Assembly (NCBI RefSeq): GCF_000379665.1
Contig: NZ_KB903370.1
Span: 1 to 64,000 of the forward strand
Reading direction: 5' to 3'
DNA from: Butyricimonas synergistica DSM 23225
GTDB taxonomy: Bacteria; Bacteroidota; Bacteroidia; Bacteroidales; Marinifilaceae
Length of the DNA stretch: 64,000 nt
Shown here piece by piece: positions 7,541 to 15,210 of the stretch (positions are counted from its first letter, which is position 1; every line of letters begins with the position of its first letter). The notes beneath the pieces were generated by a model. The model searched no databases. It was not told where the DNA came from and was given only the letters and a program-made list of their open reading frames with translations. The translations under genes were made by a program, and so were the position numbers.

Positions 7541-10500
7541 TTAAATACCCGAATTCACGTGATAATTATACTCTTCCAATATATTGCCATTTTTATCAAA
7601 CACTCGTGACAAACGCCCGTTATTATCGTATTCCCGCGAATCGATAATTCCATTAGAACCGACCCGGCACACGACTTGTCCCTTGCTGTCATAACAATAA
7701 AACGTACATGTGATATTCCCGGGGAAAAGACACCCTCCCAAAAAGCTTTTATCGACATACACCTCCAAACTCGCGGAATGTTCACTCCCCGCAACCGGAA
7801 TATCTCCCTCTAAACAATAGAAACCATTCCCGACAGGGATATCGAACTGTTGTTGACCGGAGCTAACACTCGTCTCTCCTCGTGAAAATTTCCAAGACAC
7901 CGTGACAGATTTCACCCACGTACTTTTCTGTACCAGCAATTTATACCGGTATTTATCCCCCGTCACTTTTCGCACGATAAGCTTGGAAGTTACATTTTCA
8001 TCCCTATACCAGGCATATGACATAATCCCGGGCTCACGACCATCCAAACGAATGATCAGAAGGGCATTCCCTACCATCGAAAGATAATCATCACGACTCA
8101 CGCCCCAATAATCCTTGTTCCGGTACCATGCCATCTCGTATTCATTCAACATTTTATCCAATTTGCCTACCTCTTCCAAACAATTCTGCCTGTGTACATT
8201 ATCCTCGAGTATAGCTTTTGCTACAGCCAATATCTCTTGGTGAGACTTTGAACGTAAAAAAGAATCTCTCGACACACCCGCGGAAGAGGTACCCGTGTGA
8301 AACGTGTAGAAATTTTTAAATGCATTTATCTCATCCGCGTTCGGTAGATTAGAAAAATTTTCATACCTCAATTCGTGAGGTGTATAATTATTAAAGGCAG
8401 CAATTCCTGCCGGCTCAACAGCATTTGCCGTAAACAGAGGAAGTCCGCTTCTTTCATCGTACAAAGTGATTTCATTTTTTCCCCTAGACCGACTTTCTTG
8501 GACAAGAATCCTATTTCCGAATTTAGCATACCCTAATTGTTGTATTTTAGAGTAACGGGATTGATCCAACGTGAAATACTGGTTATTCGCGTTCACGCTT
8601 TCCGGTTGGGTCAAAAGCATCTTCCACGAGGCAAACGGGAAATAGTAACGAGAATTATCTATTAAAGTATCCATGTAAGTAACGACATTCTCTCCCGCCA
8701 ACAAAAAAATGGAAGAACCCGTCGGTTTCACGAAACTTGTCGTTCGAACAGGAAGATAACACATGTGAGCCCTCCGCATGCTATCCAGTAAATAACCGTT
8801 ATTCCCGGGAAAAACATCCATCACGACTTTATTATCTTCCCTGTATTCCGTTCCATCCGGGCAACGGGTCAACACGCTGGTAGGTGTCACTCTGTCTAAA
8901 TTCCCGTAAGTATACCCTCGTGTTGTCATATTATATTTTAACGGGAAAGAAGTTCGCGTGAAATCGGCAATAGACGGAGTTCCGTTAGCTTGTTCTTGTT
9001 GGTCAAAAAATTCATATTCGACCTCTTCCACCGGGACAACACATCCGCCATAATATATCGTGTAATACAGGTTCGGTACAACCATATTCTCGCGAGGTTG
9101 CACATTAGGCACGTAATAATCAGTATACGAGTTATAATTCACGTACCCGGCTCCATTCCAGTAAAGAGGTTTTTCTTCGTCAGGAAAATCACCCCGAACT
9201 CTTTCCACGTTCATGGCATAAGCATAAGGTTTTATTTGACCTACCGTCGAAGAAAACGGGAACACGGATTCTCCGGAAAAAAATTCACTATTGATAGTAG
9301 TAGGAATGCCATATCCCGAGCTAAACCCCTGGGTTAAAGCTCGCGAGTAACGGATTTTCTGTAATCGCACCAACCGCCCTCGGCTATCATAAACCGCGGT
9401 CCCGAGAGGAAGACCGTGTAACCAATAAGGAAAAAATGCACGTTGAGTCGTGTTCATTCTAAAAGATGCCGGCACAAGATTATAATGGGCAACGTAACCG
9501 TTCCCGACTTGCTCTTCCAGCACATACTGGTAAAGAATGCCGTTATTTCCCCTTTTCACGATAGCCATTTCATCATCCTGCACGCGGGAAAAATAGATTT
9601 TATCTTGAAAACTCCCGTAATCCAAGTTCCTTGCCAAGGTTTGATACCCGCAAATTAACACACCGGATCCCCCCTCTCCCGTGGCAGACAGATCCCGGTA
9701 ATGATAACGAACCGTATCCACGTTTCCGCACCCGTCATTCAGCATGATCTCTTTCACCCGGATACCCCCGAATTTCTCCCCGTCATACTCGTTTAACTCG
9801 TAATCGACATCCAAGCTCCATTTGCCCGTACCTGAAATCCGTTTCAATGAAAAAGCCTTGGCATATTCTTCATTTGCACTTCCGTCATAAAAAGTTTCCA
9901 TACCAGAAGGCAAACGAATATTGCCAACTTGAACGAAAGAATGCTTTTGAAGCACCATTTGATCCAACGGGATAAAATGTATCACCTTCCCCGCACCATT
10001 ACAATAGCCCCAAATATCCCGACTTCGTACTCTCAAGGTATCCAAATGATAACTAAAATTATAATATCCCGATAGCTCCGAATTATCATACCCGATTGTC
10101 AAACGTTGCAAGCACCCTCTATTATATGATAAATCGACCTTGCGAATCACGTCTTTCTTGAAATTTTGCCACTGGATACTTGTTATCAATCGTCCTTCCC
10201 GTTTAATCACGATACGATCCTTTCCCCAGGAAACCTGTTTCAACCCGACTTCCTTTATCGATTGTTGCGAAAAATCTTTTAAATGATGAATGTTTTTCTG
10301 GGTAACTCTCTCGATAGATAATCTCAAATACCGCAACACTTCCCTTAAACAACCTTTTAACGCAACGGCTTGTGGTGCACAAGATGCAGGAAAATTCGTG
10401 TTTTCTAAGATCACCACGAGTTGGTCGATTTGAGTCATCGTGTTGGATAACGAATTTGTAACGAAACTGACATCCGACAAATATCCTACAACCCTATCTA

Positions 10501-11176
10501 ACAAAAAGGATCTTGCTATTGTCCCGTAATCAATCGTCATTCCTATATCAGGTACTCGAATTTGTCCACCAGACTCCAAAATTGTAACGGGGAAACCATA
10601 ACTTGACATATAAGTCGTTTGTTTCATAACATCCACGTACTGGGGCACCCGATTAACATCTGCTGCCAAAGATGCGAATTGCTGTTGAATAGCTAAACTC
10701 TTGGCAAAATACAAGGCATCATCAAGATTCTTGTCTATTTCCCTCTTGTAATAATCAAGATCAAACTCTCGAACCCTGAGTGCTTTCCCGTAATTATAAA
10801 CCGTTTCATTGAGATAAGTGTAATTTACAATAGTTTCATCCGTGTATTCGAAATGCACGGGTTCATCTCCCGGGATAAGAATTTCCGTCAAGTACCAAGA
10901 CGAGCAAAAACTCGAATTCCAGATATTATTGGCAGAACTATTACTATTTGGGAAACACACGCCAACAGACATTTCTCCACTCGTGAACACATATTTAACC
11001 CCGCTCTCGTCTGTTATCATGAACCCTCCCGCGATATTTTCTATCAATAAATTCGTCTTCTCGAGAGGCTTTATCACGATTTTCCCCTCCTCACGCACTC
11101 TTATAAATGAAATGTTACGCCCGTTAAAAACTGCCGTGTAAATATCCGACTCTCCATCTTGTTCACGATTGTTCAC
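7541..11176 (-). CDS. RHS-associated large secreted protein, C-terminal part (cut off from its N-terminus by an in-frame stop)
   Basis: 1211 residues from a GTG start, beginning VNNREQDGESDIYTAVFNG. Without signal peptide it would be cytoplasmic, but the frame upstream is open back to a single TAA at 11198-11200, and 11198-11554 supplies the missing signal peptide and N-terminal domain. The body has long beta-rich stretches, and its end has RHS/YD-like units (YDSKGQVVCRV, YDNNGRLSRVFDKNGNILEE). It stops 12 bases before the RHS toxin gene, so the two are probably co-transcribed. I infer a shell or delivery partner for the RHS protein; the family function is not known to me. Confidence 0.65.
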   Translation of the reverse strand: MNNREQDGESDIYTAVFNGRNISFIRVREEGKIVIKPLEKTNLLIENIAGGFMITDESGVKYVFTSGEMSVGVCFPNSNSSANNIWNSSFCSSWYLTEILIPGDEPVHFEYTDETIVNYTYLNETVYNYGKALRVREFDLDYYKREIDKNLDDALYFAKSLAIQQQFASLAADVNRVPQYVDVMKQTTYMSSYGFPVTILESGGQIRVPDIGMTIDYGTIARSFLLDRVVGYLSDVSFVTNSLSNTMTQIDQLVVILENTNFPASCAPQAVALKGCLREVLRYLRLSIERVTQKNIHHLKDFSQQSIKEVGLKQVSWGKDRIVIKREGRLITSIQWQNFKKDVIRKVDLSYNRGCLQRLTIGYDNSELSGYYNFSYHLDTLRVRSRDIWGYCNGAGKVIHFIPLDQMVLQKHSFVQVGNIRLPSGMETFYDGSANEEYAKAFSLKRISGTGKWSLDVDYELNEYDGEKFGGIRVKEIMLNDGCGNVDTVRYHYRDLSATGEGGSGVLICGYQTLARNLDYGSFQDKIYFSRVQDDEMAIVKRGNNGILYQYVLEEQVGNGYVAHYNLVPASFRMNTTQRAFFPYWLHGLPLGTAVYDSRGRLVRLQKIRYSRALTQGFSSGYGIPTTINSEFFSGESVFPFSSTVGQIKPYAYAMNVERVRGDFPDEEKPLYWNGAGYVNYNSYTDYYVPNVQPRENMVVPNLYYTIYYGGCVVPVEEVEYEFFDQQEQANGTPSIADFTRTSFPLKYNMTTRGYTYGNLDRVTPTSVLTRCPDGTEYREDNKVVMDVFPGNNGYLLDSMRRAHMCYLPVRTTSFVKPTGSSIFLLAGENVVTYMDTLIDNSRYYFPFASWKMLLTQPESVNANNQYFTLDQSRYSKIQQLGYAKFGNRILVQESRSRGKNEITLYDERSGLPLFTANAVEPAGIAAFNNYTPHELRYENFSNLPNADEINAFKNFYTFHTGTSSAGVSRDSFLRSKSHQEILAVAKAILEDNVHRQNCLEEVGKLDKMLNEYEMAWYRNKDYWGVSRDDYLSMVGNALLIIRLDGREPGIMSYAWYRDENVTSKLIVRKVTGDKYRYKLLVQKSTWVKSVTVSWKFSRGETSVSSGQQQFDIPVGNGFYCLEGDIPVAGSEHSASLEVYVDKSFLGGCLFPGNITCTFYCYDSKGQVVCRVGSNGIIDSREYDNNGRLSRVFDKNGNILEEYNYHVNSGI

Positions 11177-11197
11177 CTTTTCTTTTACGTCTACAGC

Positions 11198-11554
11198 TTA
11201 GCTTAACGTGTTATTTAGAAAACCCTCGCTATCATCATCCGCTATACCACCCCGGACAACACGAGAGATCACCCCTCCACACGCTAAAGTCCACCCGAAA
11301 CCCAATTGCCCCATTTTATCCTCAACTTTAACCCCGTTCGCGGAATACACGAGCGAAACAGGCAAACGATAACGTGCAGACGATAACTCGAATAAAGGCA
11401 CCGTATAACTGAAAATCCCGGTAGAATAATCAACAGACATATTTTTCATATTTGACATCCCCTTCGCTTGCTCTCCCGGTTCAAAACTTTGTCCCAAGGA
11501 TATACTTGACAATCCAAGAAACAATCCCAAAACAAATAGAATTTTCTTCTTCAT
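11198..11554 (-). CDS. N-terminal part of the RHS-associated secreted protein, ended by an in-frame TAA
   Basis: 118 residues: a signal peptide (MKKKILFVLGLFLGLSSISL, then GQ), then VDYSTGIFSYTVPLFELSS, YRLPVSLVYSANGVKVED and GWTLACGGVISRVVRG, a pattern common at the start of large Bacteroidetes RHS-partner proteins. After GFLNNTLS a TAA ends it. The next codons in the same frame read AVDVKEKV and run straight into the 1211-residue ORF. One nonsense codon therefore appears to split a ~1337-codon gene. As drawn the product would be a short secreted peptide. Confidence 0.65.
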   Translation of the reverse strand: MKKKILFVLGLFLGLSSISLGQSFEPGEQAKGMSNMKNMSVDYSTGIFSYTVPLFELSSARYRLPVSLVYSANGVKVEDKMGQLGFGWTLACGGVISRVVRGGIADDDSEGFLNNTLS

Positions 11555-11729
11555 AATTTCTTCGATTTTAATTCAATAATTAGATTCGTCGGTTTTTTCC
11601 GACCTTGAGATTCTTCTTGCTTTTTTTTATTCATCCTTCCCCATAGGCATAAACTTTAAAATTTTAACTATACGAAACCATATCCTCTATCGTATAATAG
11701 AGAATATACACCAGAATATCTAATCCCGG

Positions 11730-11930
11730 TTACGCTAAAAGAAAAGCCAATTGATGACGTGCCTCCATACTTTTTCCCCGCAAGATCATGGGAACAAAAT
11801 CAGGCAACTTGATAAACCTCAGGACAAAAGTAATTCCCATTACTACCATCCTCCATGAATAAAACGCCGTGAAAAAACTGTCTTTCAGATCACGCCGTCC
11901 TCGTTCCAGTAATTTTTGAATTGTTTTCAT
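11730..11930 (-). CDS. Small hypothetical protein (66 aa)
   Basis: A 66-codon ORF beginning MKTIQKLLERGRRDLKDSFF, with one hydrophobic stretch (WRMVVMGITFVLRFI) and a basic charge. It lies alone between the RHS operon and a long non-coding stretch. I see no family and only weak start context, so it may be a real small membrane-associated peptide or a chance ORF. Confidence 0.3.
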   Translation of the reverse strand: MKTIQKLLERGRRDLKDSFFTAFYSWRMVVMGITFVLRFIKLPDFVPMILRGKSMEARHQLAFLLA

Positions 11931-12489
11931 GTTTGCAACTAAAACGTAAATAATAAAAAATACAATTCTTCAAAAAATACCAACTTCTCGGCTGACCATT
12001 ATAAATCTACCACATCACCCCTTTCAAGTTATAAAGTCAGGGTATAAATATATACTAAAAATATCAGACAAATTGTACCACATTTGTACCGATTTGTCTT
12101 AATATTTTCTTAAAATTTAAGCTCATTCTTCCCTAACAGACTCTCGGTTTTAACATTTACATCTAACAAACTTTATCAATTATCTAACAACCAATAATTT
12201 AATTACATAATTTTACATACTAATCAATTTACGCCACTAGAGACTTTTGGCAACTATCGCAACACCACAAATCGGAATATTTCAAGGGATATCAGTAATA
12301 TAACAAGAAAATGACCTACCCTTGGTTGCCCCCAAAAAGCTAGTAATTTCATAACATAGACGTTGCATGAACGCTCGTTTACGTTTATGTTACGTTTATG
12401 GTTGGTTCATGGGGTAGCGTAACGGTGGACTTGGGGTGGTGAACCCGGATAAAAACACAGGCAGGAAATCCCTTTTTCCCGGAAAAGAG
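11931..12489. other. AT-rich intergenic region with an inverted/direct repeat motif
   Basis: No convincing gene. At 12066-12099 the sequence has 8-bp arms AGACAAAT / ATTTGTCT around two copies of TTGTACC, which looks like an operator-like dyad. At about 12358-12420 the unit GTTTACGTTTATG is partly repeated. These are the only structures I can see; their role is unknown. Confidence 0.4.
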
Positions 12490-12526
12490 AAGAGCCACCC
12501 GAATTTTACTTCCCGGATGGCTCTTT
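12490..12526 (-). terminator. Rho-independent terminator after rpoD
   Basis: Arms AAGAGCCACCCG (12490-12501) and CCCGGATGGCTCTTT (12512-12526) pair with small bulges. On the minus strand this follows the rpoD stop by about 40 bases. Confidence 0.7.
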
Positions 12527-12566
12527 CGTATTTTATAGACTTGCCCTAACAGGACAATCCTTTCAT

Positions 12567-13427
12567 TTATCCCAAATAAGTCTTCAGCAATTTACTTCTT
12601 GACGAATGCCGCAGGCGGCGGATAGCCTTTTCCTTGATCTGGCGAACACGTTCGCGGGTTAACCCGAACTTCTCGCCGATCTCTTCCAACGTCATTTCCT
12701 GGCAATTGATACCGAAGAAAAGGCGGATGATATCGCGTTCCCGTTCTGTCAGCGTCGCCAATGCACGTTCTACCTCGGTTGACAAGGATTCATTGATCAA
12801 AGTCTTGTCGGCTACTGGCGAATCGTCGTTTACCAACACGTCGAGCAAACTGTTGTCCTCACCTTCCACGAAAGGAGCGTCCACTGAAATGTGGCGTCCG
12901 GACACACGCAAGGTGTCTGCCACTTTCTCTGCCGGCAAATCCAATGTTTCAGCCAACTCTTCCGGTGACGGACGACGTTCGTGTTCCTGCTCGAAGCGGG
13001 AAAATGCTTTATTAATCTTGTTCAAAGAACCTACCTGGTTCAACGGCAGGCGTACAATACGCGATTGTTCTGCCAATGCTTGCAAAATAGACTGACGAAT
13101 CCACCATACGGCATAGGATATAAACTTAAATCCCCTCGTTTCATCAAATTTCTCAGCTGCTTTAATTAAACCTAAGTTCCCCTCGTTGATAAGGTCAGGC
13201 AGGCTCAACCCTTGATTCTGGTATTGTTTTGCAACAGAAACCACGAACCTCAAGTTCGCCCTCGTTAACTTTTCCAACGCTCTCTGATCGCCTTTTCGGA
13301 TACGTTGAGCTAACTCAACTTCTTCCTCCACGGTAATCAAATCCTCCTTACCAATCTCCTGCAAATACTTGTCGAGAGAAGCACTCTCTCTGTTCGTTAT
13401 AGATTTCGTTATCTTTAGCTGTCTCAT
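12567..13427 (-). CDS. rpoD: RNA polymerase primary sigma factor (sigma-70 family)
   Basis: 286 residues from [20 protein letters not shown], the conserved start of the short Bacteroidetes primary sigma factor (upstream in-frame start at 13451 is less likely). Regions run in order: 1.2 ([15 protein letters not shown]), 2 with [20 protein letters not shown] for -10 recognition and melting, 3 ([13 protein letters not shown]), and 4 with the helix-turn-helix [20 protein letters not shown]. Region 1.1 is missing, as is usual in this phylum. It directs RNA polymerase to housekeeping promoters, here presumably the TAnnTTTG elements noted throughout the window. It is monocistronic, with its own promoter at 13460-13467 and a terminator. 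Confidence 0.97.
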   Translation of the reverse strand: MRQLKITKSITNRESASLDKYLQEIGKEDLITVEEEVELAQRIRKGDQRALEKLTRANLRFVVSVAKQYQNQGLSLPDLINEGNLGLIKAAEKFDETRGFKFISYAVWWIRQSILQALAEQSRIVRLPLNQVGSLNKINKAFSRFEQEHERRPSPEELAETLDLPAEKVADTLRVSGRHISVDAPFVEGEDNSLLDVLVNDDSPVADKTLINESLSTEVERALATLTERERDIIRLFFGINCQEMTLEEIGEKFGLTRERVRQIKEKAIRRLRHSSRSKLLKTYLG

Positions 13428-13459
13428 AGTCGTTCTTATATTCTCCCCCAAATATGTGG

Positions 13460-13467
13460 CAAAGGTA
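13460..13467 (-). promoter_or_regulatory. -7 promoter element for rpoD
   Basis: Minus-strand TACCTTTG, matching the Bacteroidetes consensus TAnnTTTG, 32 bases upstream of the MRQLK start codon. Confidence 0.6.
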
Positions 13468-13526
13468 GAACATTTTATCCATATACCAATATGTTAAAAT
13501 CGACACCTTTTGATTATTAACTTTTT

Positions 13527-14996
13527 TTAATCTTGTGGCGGTAAAGCGTAGTACTCGATGCGTCCTCTCGGCGAGATAGTTGTTACAAGAACCCCTTCGT
13601 TCTCTGCCGTTTTTAGTGCACGTACCAAGTCGTCTTTATCATAAATAACCGTGTTATTAATTTTCAGAATAATATATCCTTTATCCAATCCGATCGCTTT
13701 AAACGGACCATTCTTAATATCAGTGATTTTCACACCTCCATTCAAACGATAACGGTAACGATCGTCACGGCTCAACGGTTCAACAGTAGCACCCAGGATA
13801 CCCGTGTAGTTTTTATCCACGAGGGATACGTCGCCATACGTGTTCTGCAATACCACTTCAAGTTCTTTCAGTTTACCTCCCCGGCTGACGGTTACTTTCA
13901 CCGTTGCCCCCGGGTGATATTTCGCCAGTTGTCCCTGGAATTCCGGTCTGTTCTTCACCTCGATGCCGTTGATAGCCTTGATCACGTCACCTTTCTTCAT
14001 TCCGGCTTTATCGGCGGCTCCGTTAGGGATAGTTTCGAAAACATAGATACCGCTGGTTTCCTCGATACCCAATTTCTTCGCCACGGCAGGAGATAACTCC
14101 TCATTCGGCATAGAAATCCCAAGCATGGCTCTTTGTACCGTACCGAAATCTTTCAAGTCTCCGATTACTTTTCTCGCTATATTTGAAGGTACGGCAAAGG
14201 CATACCCCGAATAAGAACCGGTAGGCGATTCGATAGCGGTATTGATACCGATCAATTCTCCTTTGGCGTTCACCAACGCACCCCCGCTATTGCCGGGGTT
14301 CACTGCTGCATCCGTCTGCAAGAAAGATTCAAGGCTCATCTGGTTGCGGCTAAGCCCCAGTTCCCTCGCCTTGGCACTGATGATACCGGCAGTAACAGTC
14401 GAAGTCAAATTATACGGGTTACCCACTGCCAGTACCCATTCGCCCAACTCCACGTCGTCCGAATTAGCGTATTCCAGGTAAGGCAACCCGGTAGCTTCCA
14501 CTTTCAACAGGGCTATATCCGTGTTCGGGTCAGTCCCGATCACTTTCGCCTCGTACTCTTTCTTATCATTCAAGGTAATTAAAATCTTGTCACTATTGTC
14601 TATCACGTGATTGTTCGTGATAATATACCCGTCTTCAGAAACGATAACCCCCGAGCCGATACCCATTCTCTGGGGAGCCTCACGGGTACGGGGCGTGTTG
14701 CCGTACATGAAATCCCAAAATGGATTCCCGATGTATTCCCGTCCCATTTGTACCGTTTTGACATGAACTACAGCCGGAACTGTCTTTTTGGCAGCTTCTC
14801 TCAAATCAACACTACCTGCACCTCCCACGGGAAGCGCGGAACCGGAGGTCAATGCCACGGGACGTACTGCAGCCGGGGAAGCTATCTCCATTTGCGGAAG
14901 TACGTTCTCTTTATCTCCCCGGATGGCGTCGATCGCCGCGAAAGCGAGACAACCGCCAATGACTCCTAAGCCTAAATTCGCTAATGATTTCTTCAT
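13527..14996 (-). CDS. degQ: DegQ/HtrA periplasmic serine protease with two PDZ domains
   Basis: 489 residues from MKKSLANLGLGVIGG; the start at 14996 puts a hydrophobic signal/anchor segment first (an in-frame start at 15038 adds 14 residues). The catalytic triad is visible: His130 in TNNHVID, Asp160 in NTDIALL, Ser237 in GNSGGA. PDZ1 (~290-385, LGISM...GDVIKAINGIEV) and PDZ2 (~400-485, GYIILKINNTVI) follow. HtrA proteins degrade or refold damaged envelope proteins. It is monocistronic, between rpoD and the divergent ftsK. Confidence 0.95.
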   Translation of the reverse strand: MKKSLANLGLGVIGGCLAFAAIDAIRGDKENVLPQMEIASPAAVRPVALTSGSALPVGGAGSVDLREAAKKTVPAVVHVKTVQMGREYIGNPFWDFMYGNTPRTREAPQRMGIGSGVIVSEDGYIITNNHVIDNSDKILITLNDKKEYEAKVIGTDPNTDIALLKVEATGLPYLEYANSDDVELGEWVLAVGNPYNLTSTVTAGIISAKARELGLSRNQMSLESFLQTDAAVNPGNSGGALVNAKGELIGINTAIESPTGSYSGYAFAVPSNIARKVIGDLKDFGTVQRAMLGISMPNEELSPAVAKKLGIEETSGIYVFETIPNGAADKAGMKKGDVIKAINGIEVKNRPEFQGQLAKYHPGATVKVTVSRGGKLKELEVVLQNTYGDVSLVDKNYTGILGATVEPLSRDDRYRYRLNGGVKITDIKNGPFKAIGLDKGYIILKINNTVIYDKDDLVRALKTAENEGVLVTTISPRGRIEYYALPPQD

Positions 14997-15139
14997 AGTC
15001 ATATCTTTATCTCCTTTATTCATTAAACGTAAACTCAATACAATTTGTTTGGATACTACAATGATAGCAATATCCTTGCCAACACTATATTAAGAAATTC
15101 TTAATTAAGATACCTTAACCCGAGTAATAGAAATTTCAA

Positions 15140-15167
15140 TCTAAAATCTAAAATCTAAAATCTAAAA
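15140..15167. repeat. Four tandem heptamers (tctaaaa) upstream of the ftsK promoter
   Basis: Four perfect copies of a 7-bp unit end 5 bases before the -7 element of ftsK, so copy number sets what lies in the -12 to -40 region. Related tctaaaat units recur at about 17,785-17,818, 28,432-28,465 and 35,550-35,620. Confidence 0.75.
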
Positions 15168-15171
15168 TAGA

Positions 15172-15179
15172 TATATTTG
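15172..15179 (+). promoter_or_regulatory. -7 promoter element for ftsK
   Basis: TATATTTG, a perfect TAnnTTTG match, 32 bases before the ftsK ATG. Confidence 0.6.
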
Positions 15180-15210
15180 TAGCTGCGATTTTCGATTAAT
15201 TTCTATTCAA

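Noticed and set aside
11177-11200. Programmed readthrough or selenocysteine at the in-frame stop
   Set aside because: The codon is TAA, not TGA; there is no obvious structure just after it, and no precedent known to me in RHS partners. A simple nonsense mutation or error is more likely.
15140-15167. CRISPR-like array
   Set aside because: The repeats are contiguous 7-mers without spacers, and no cas genes are present in the window.
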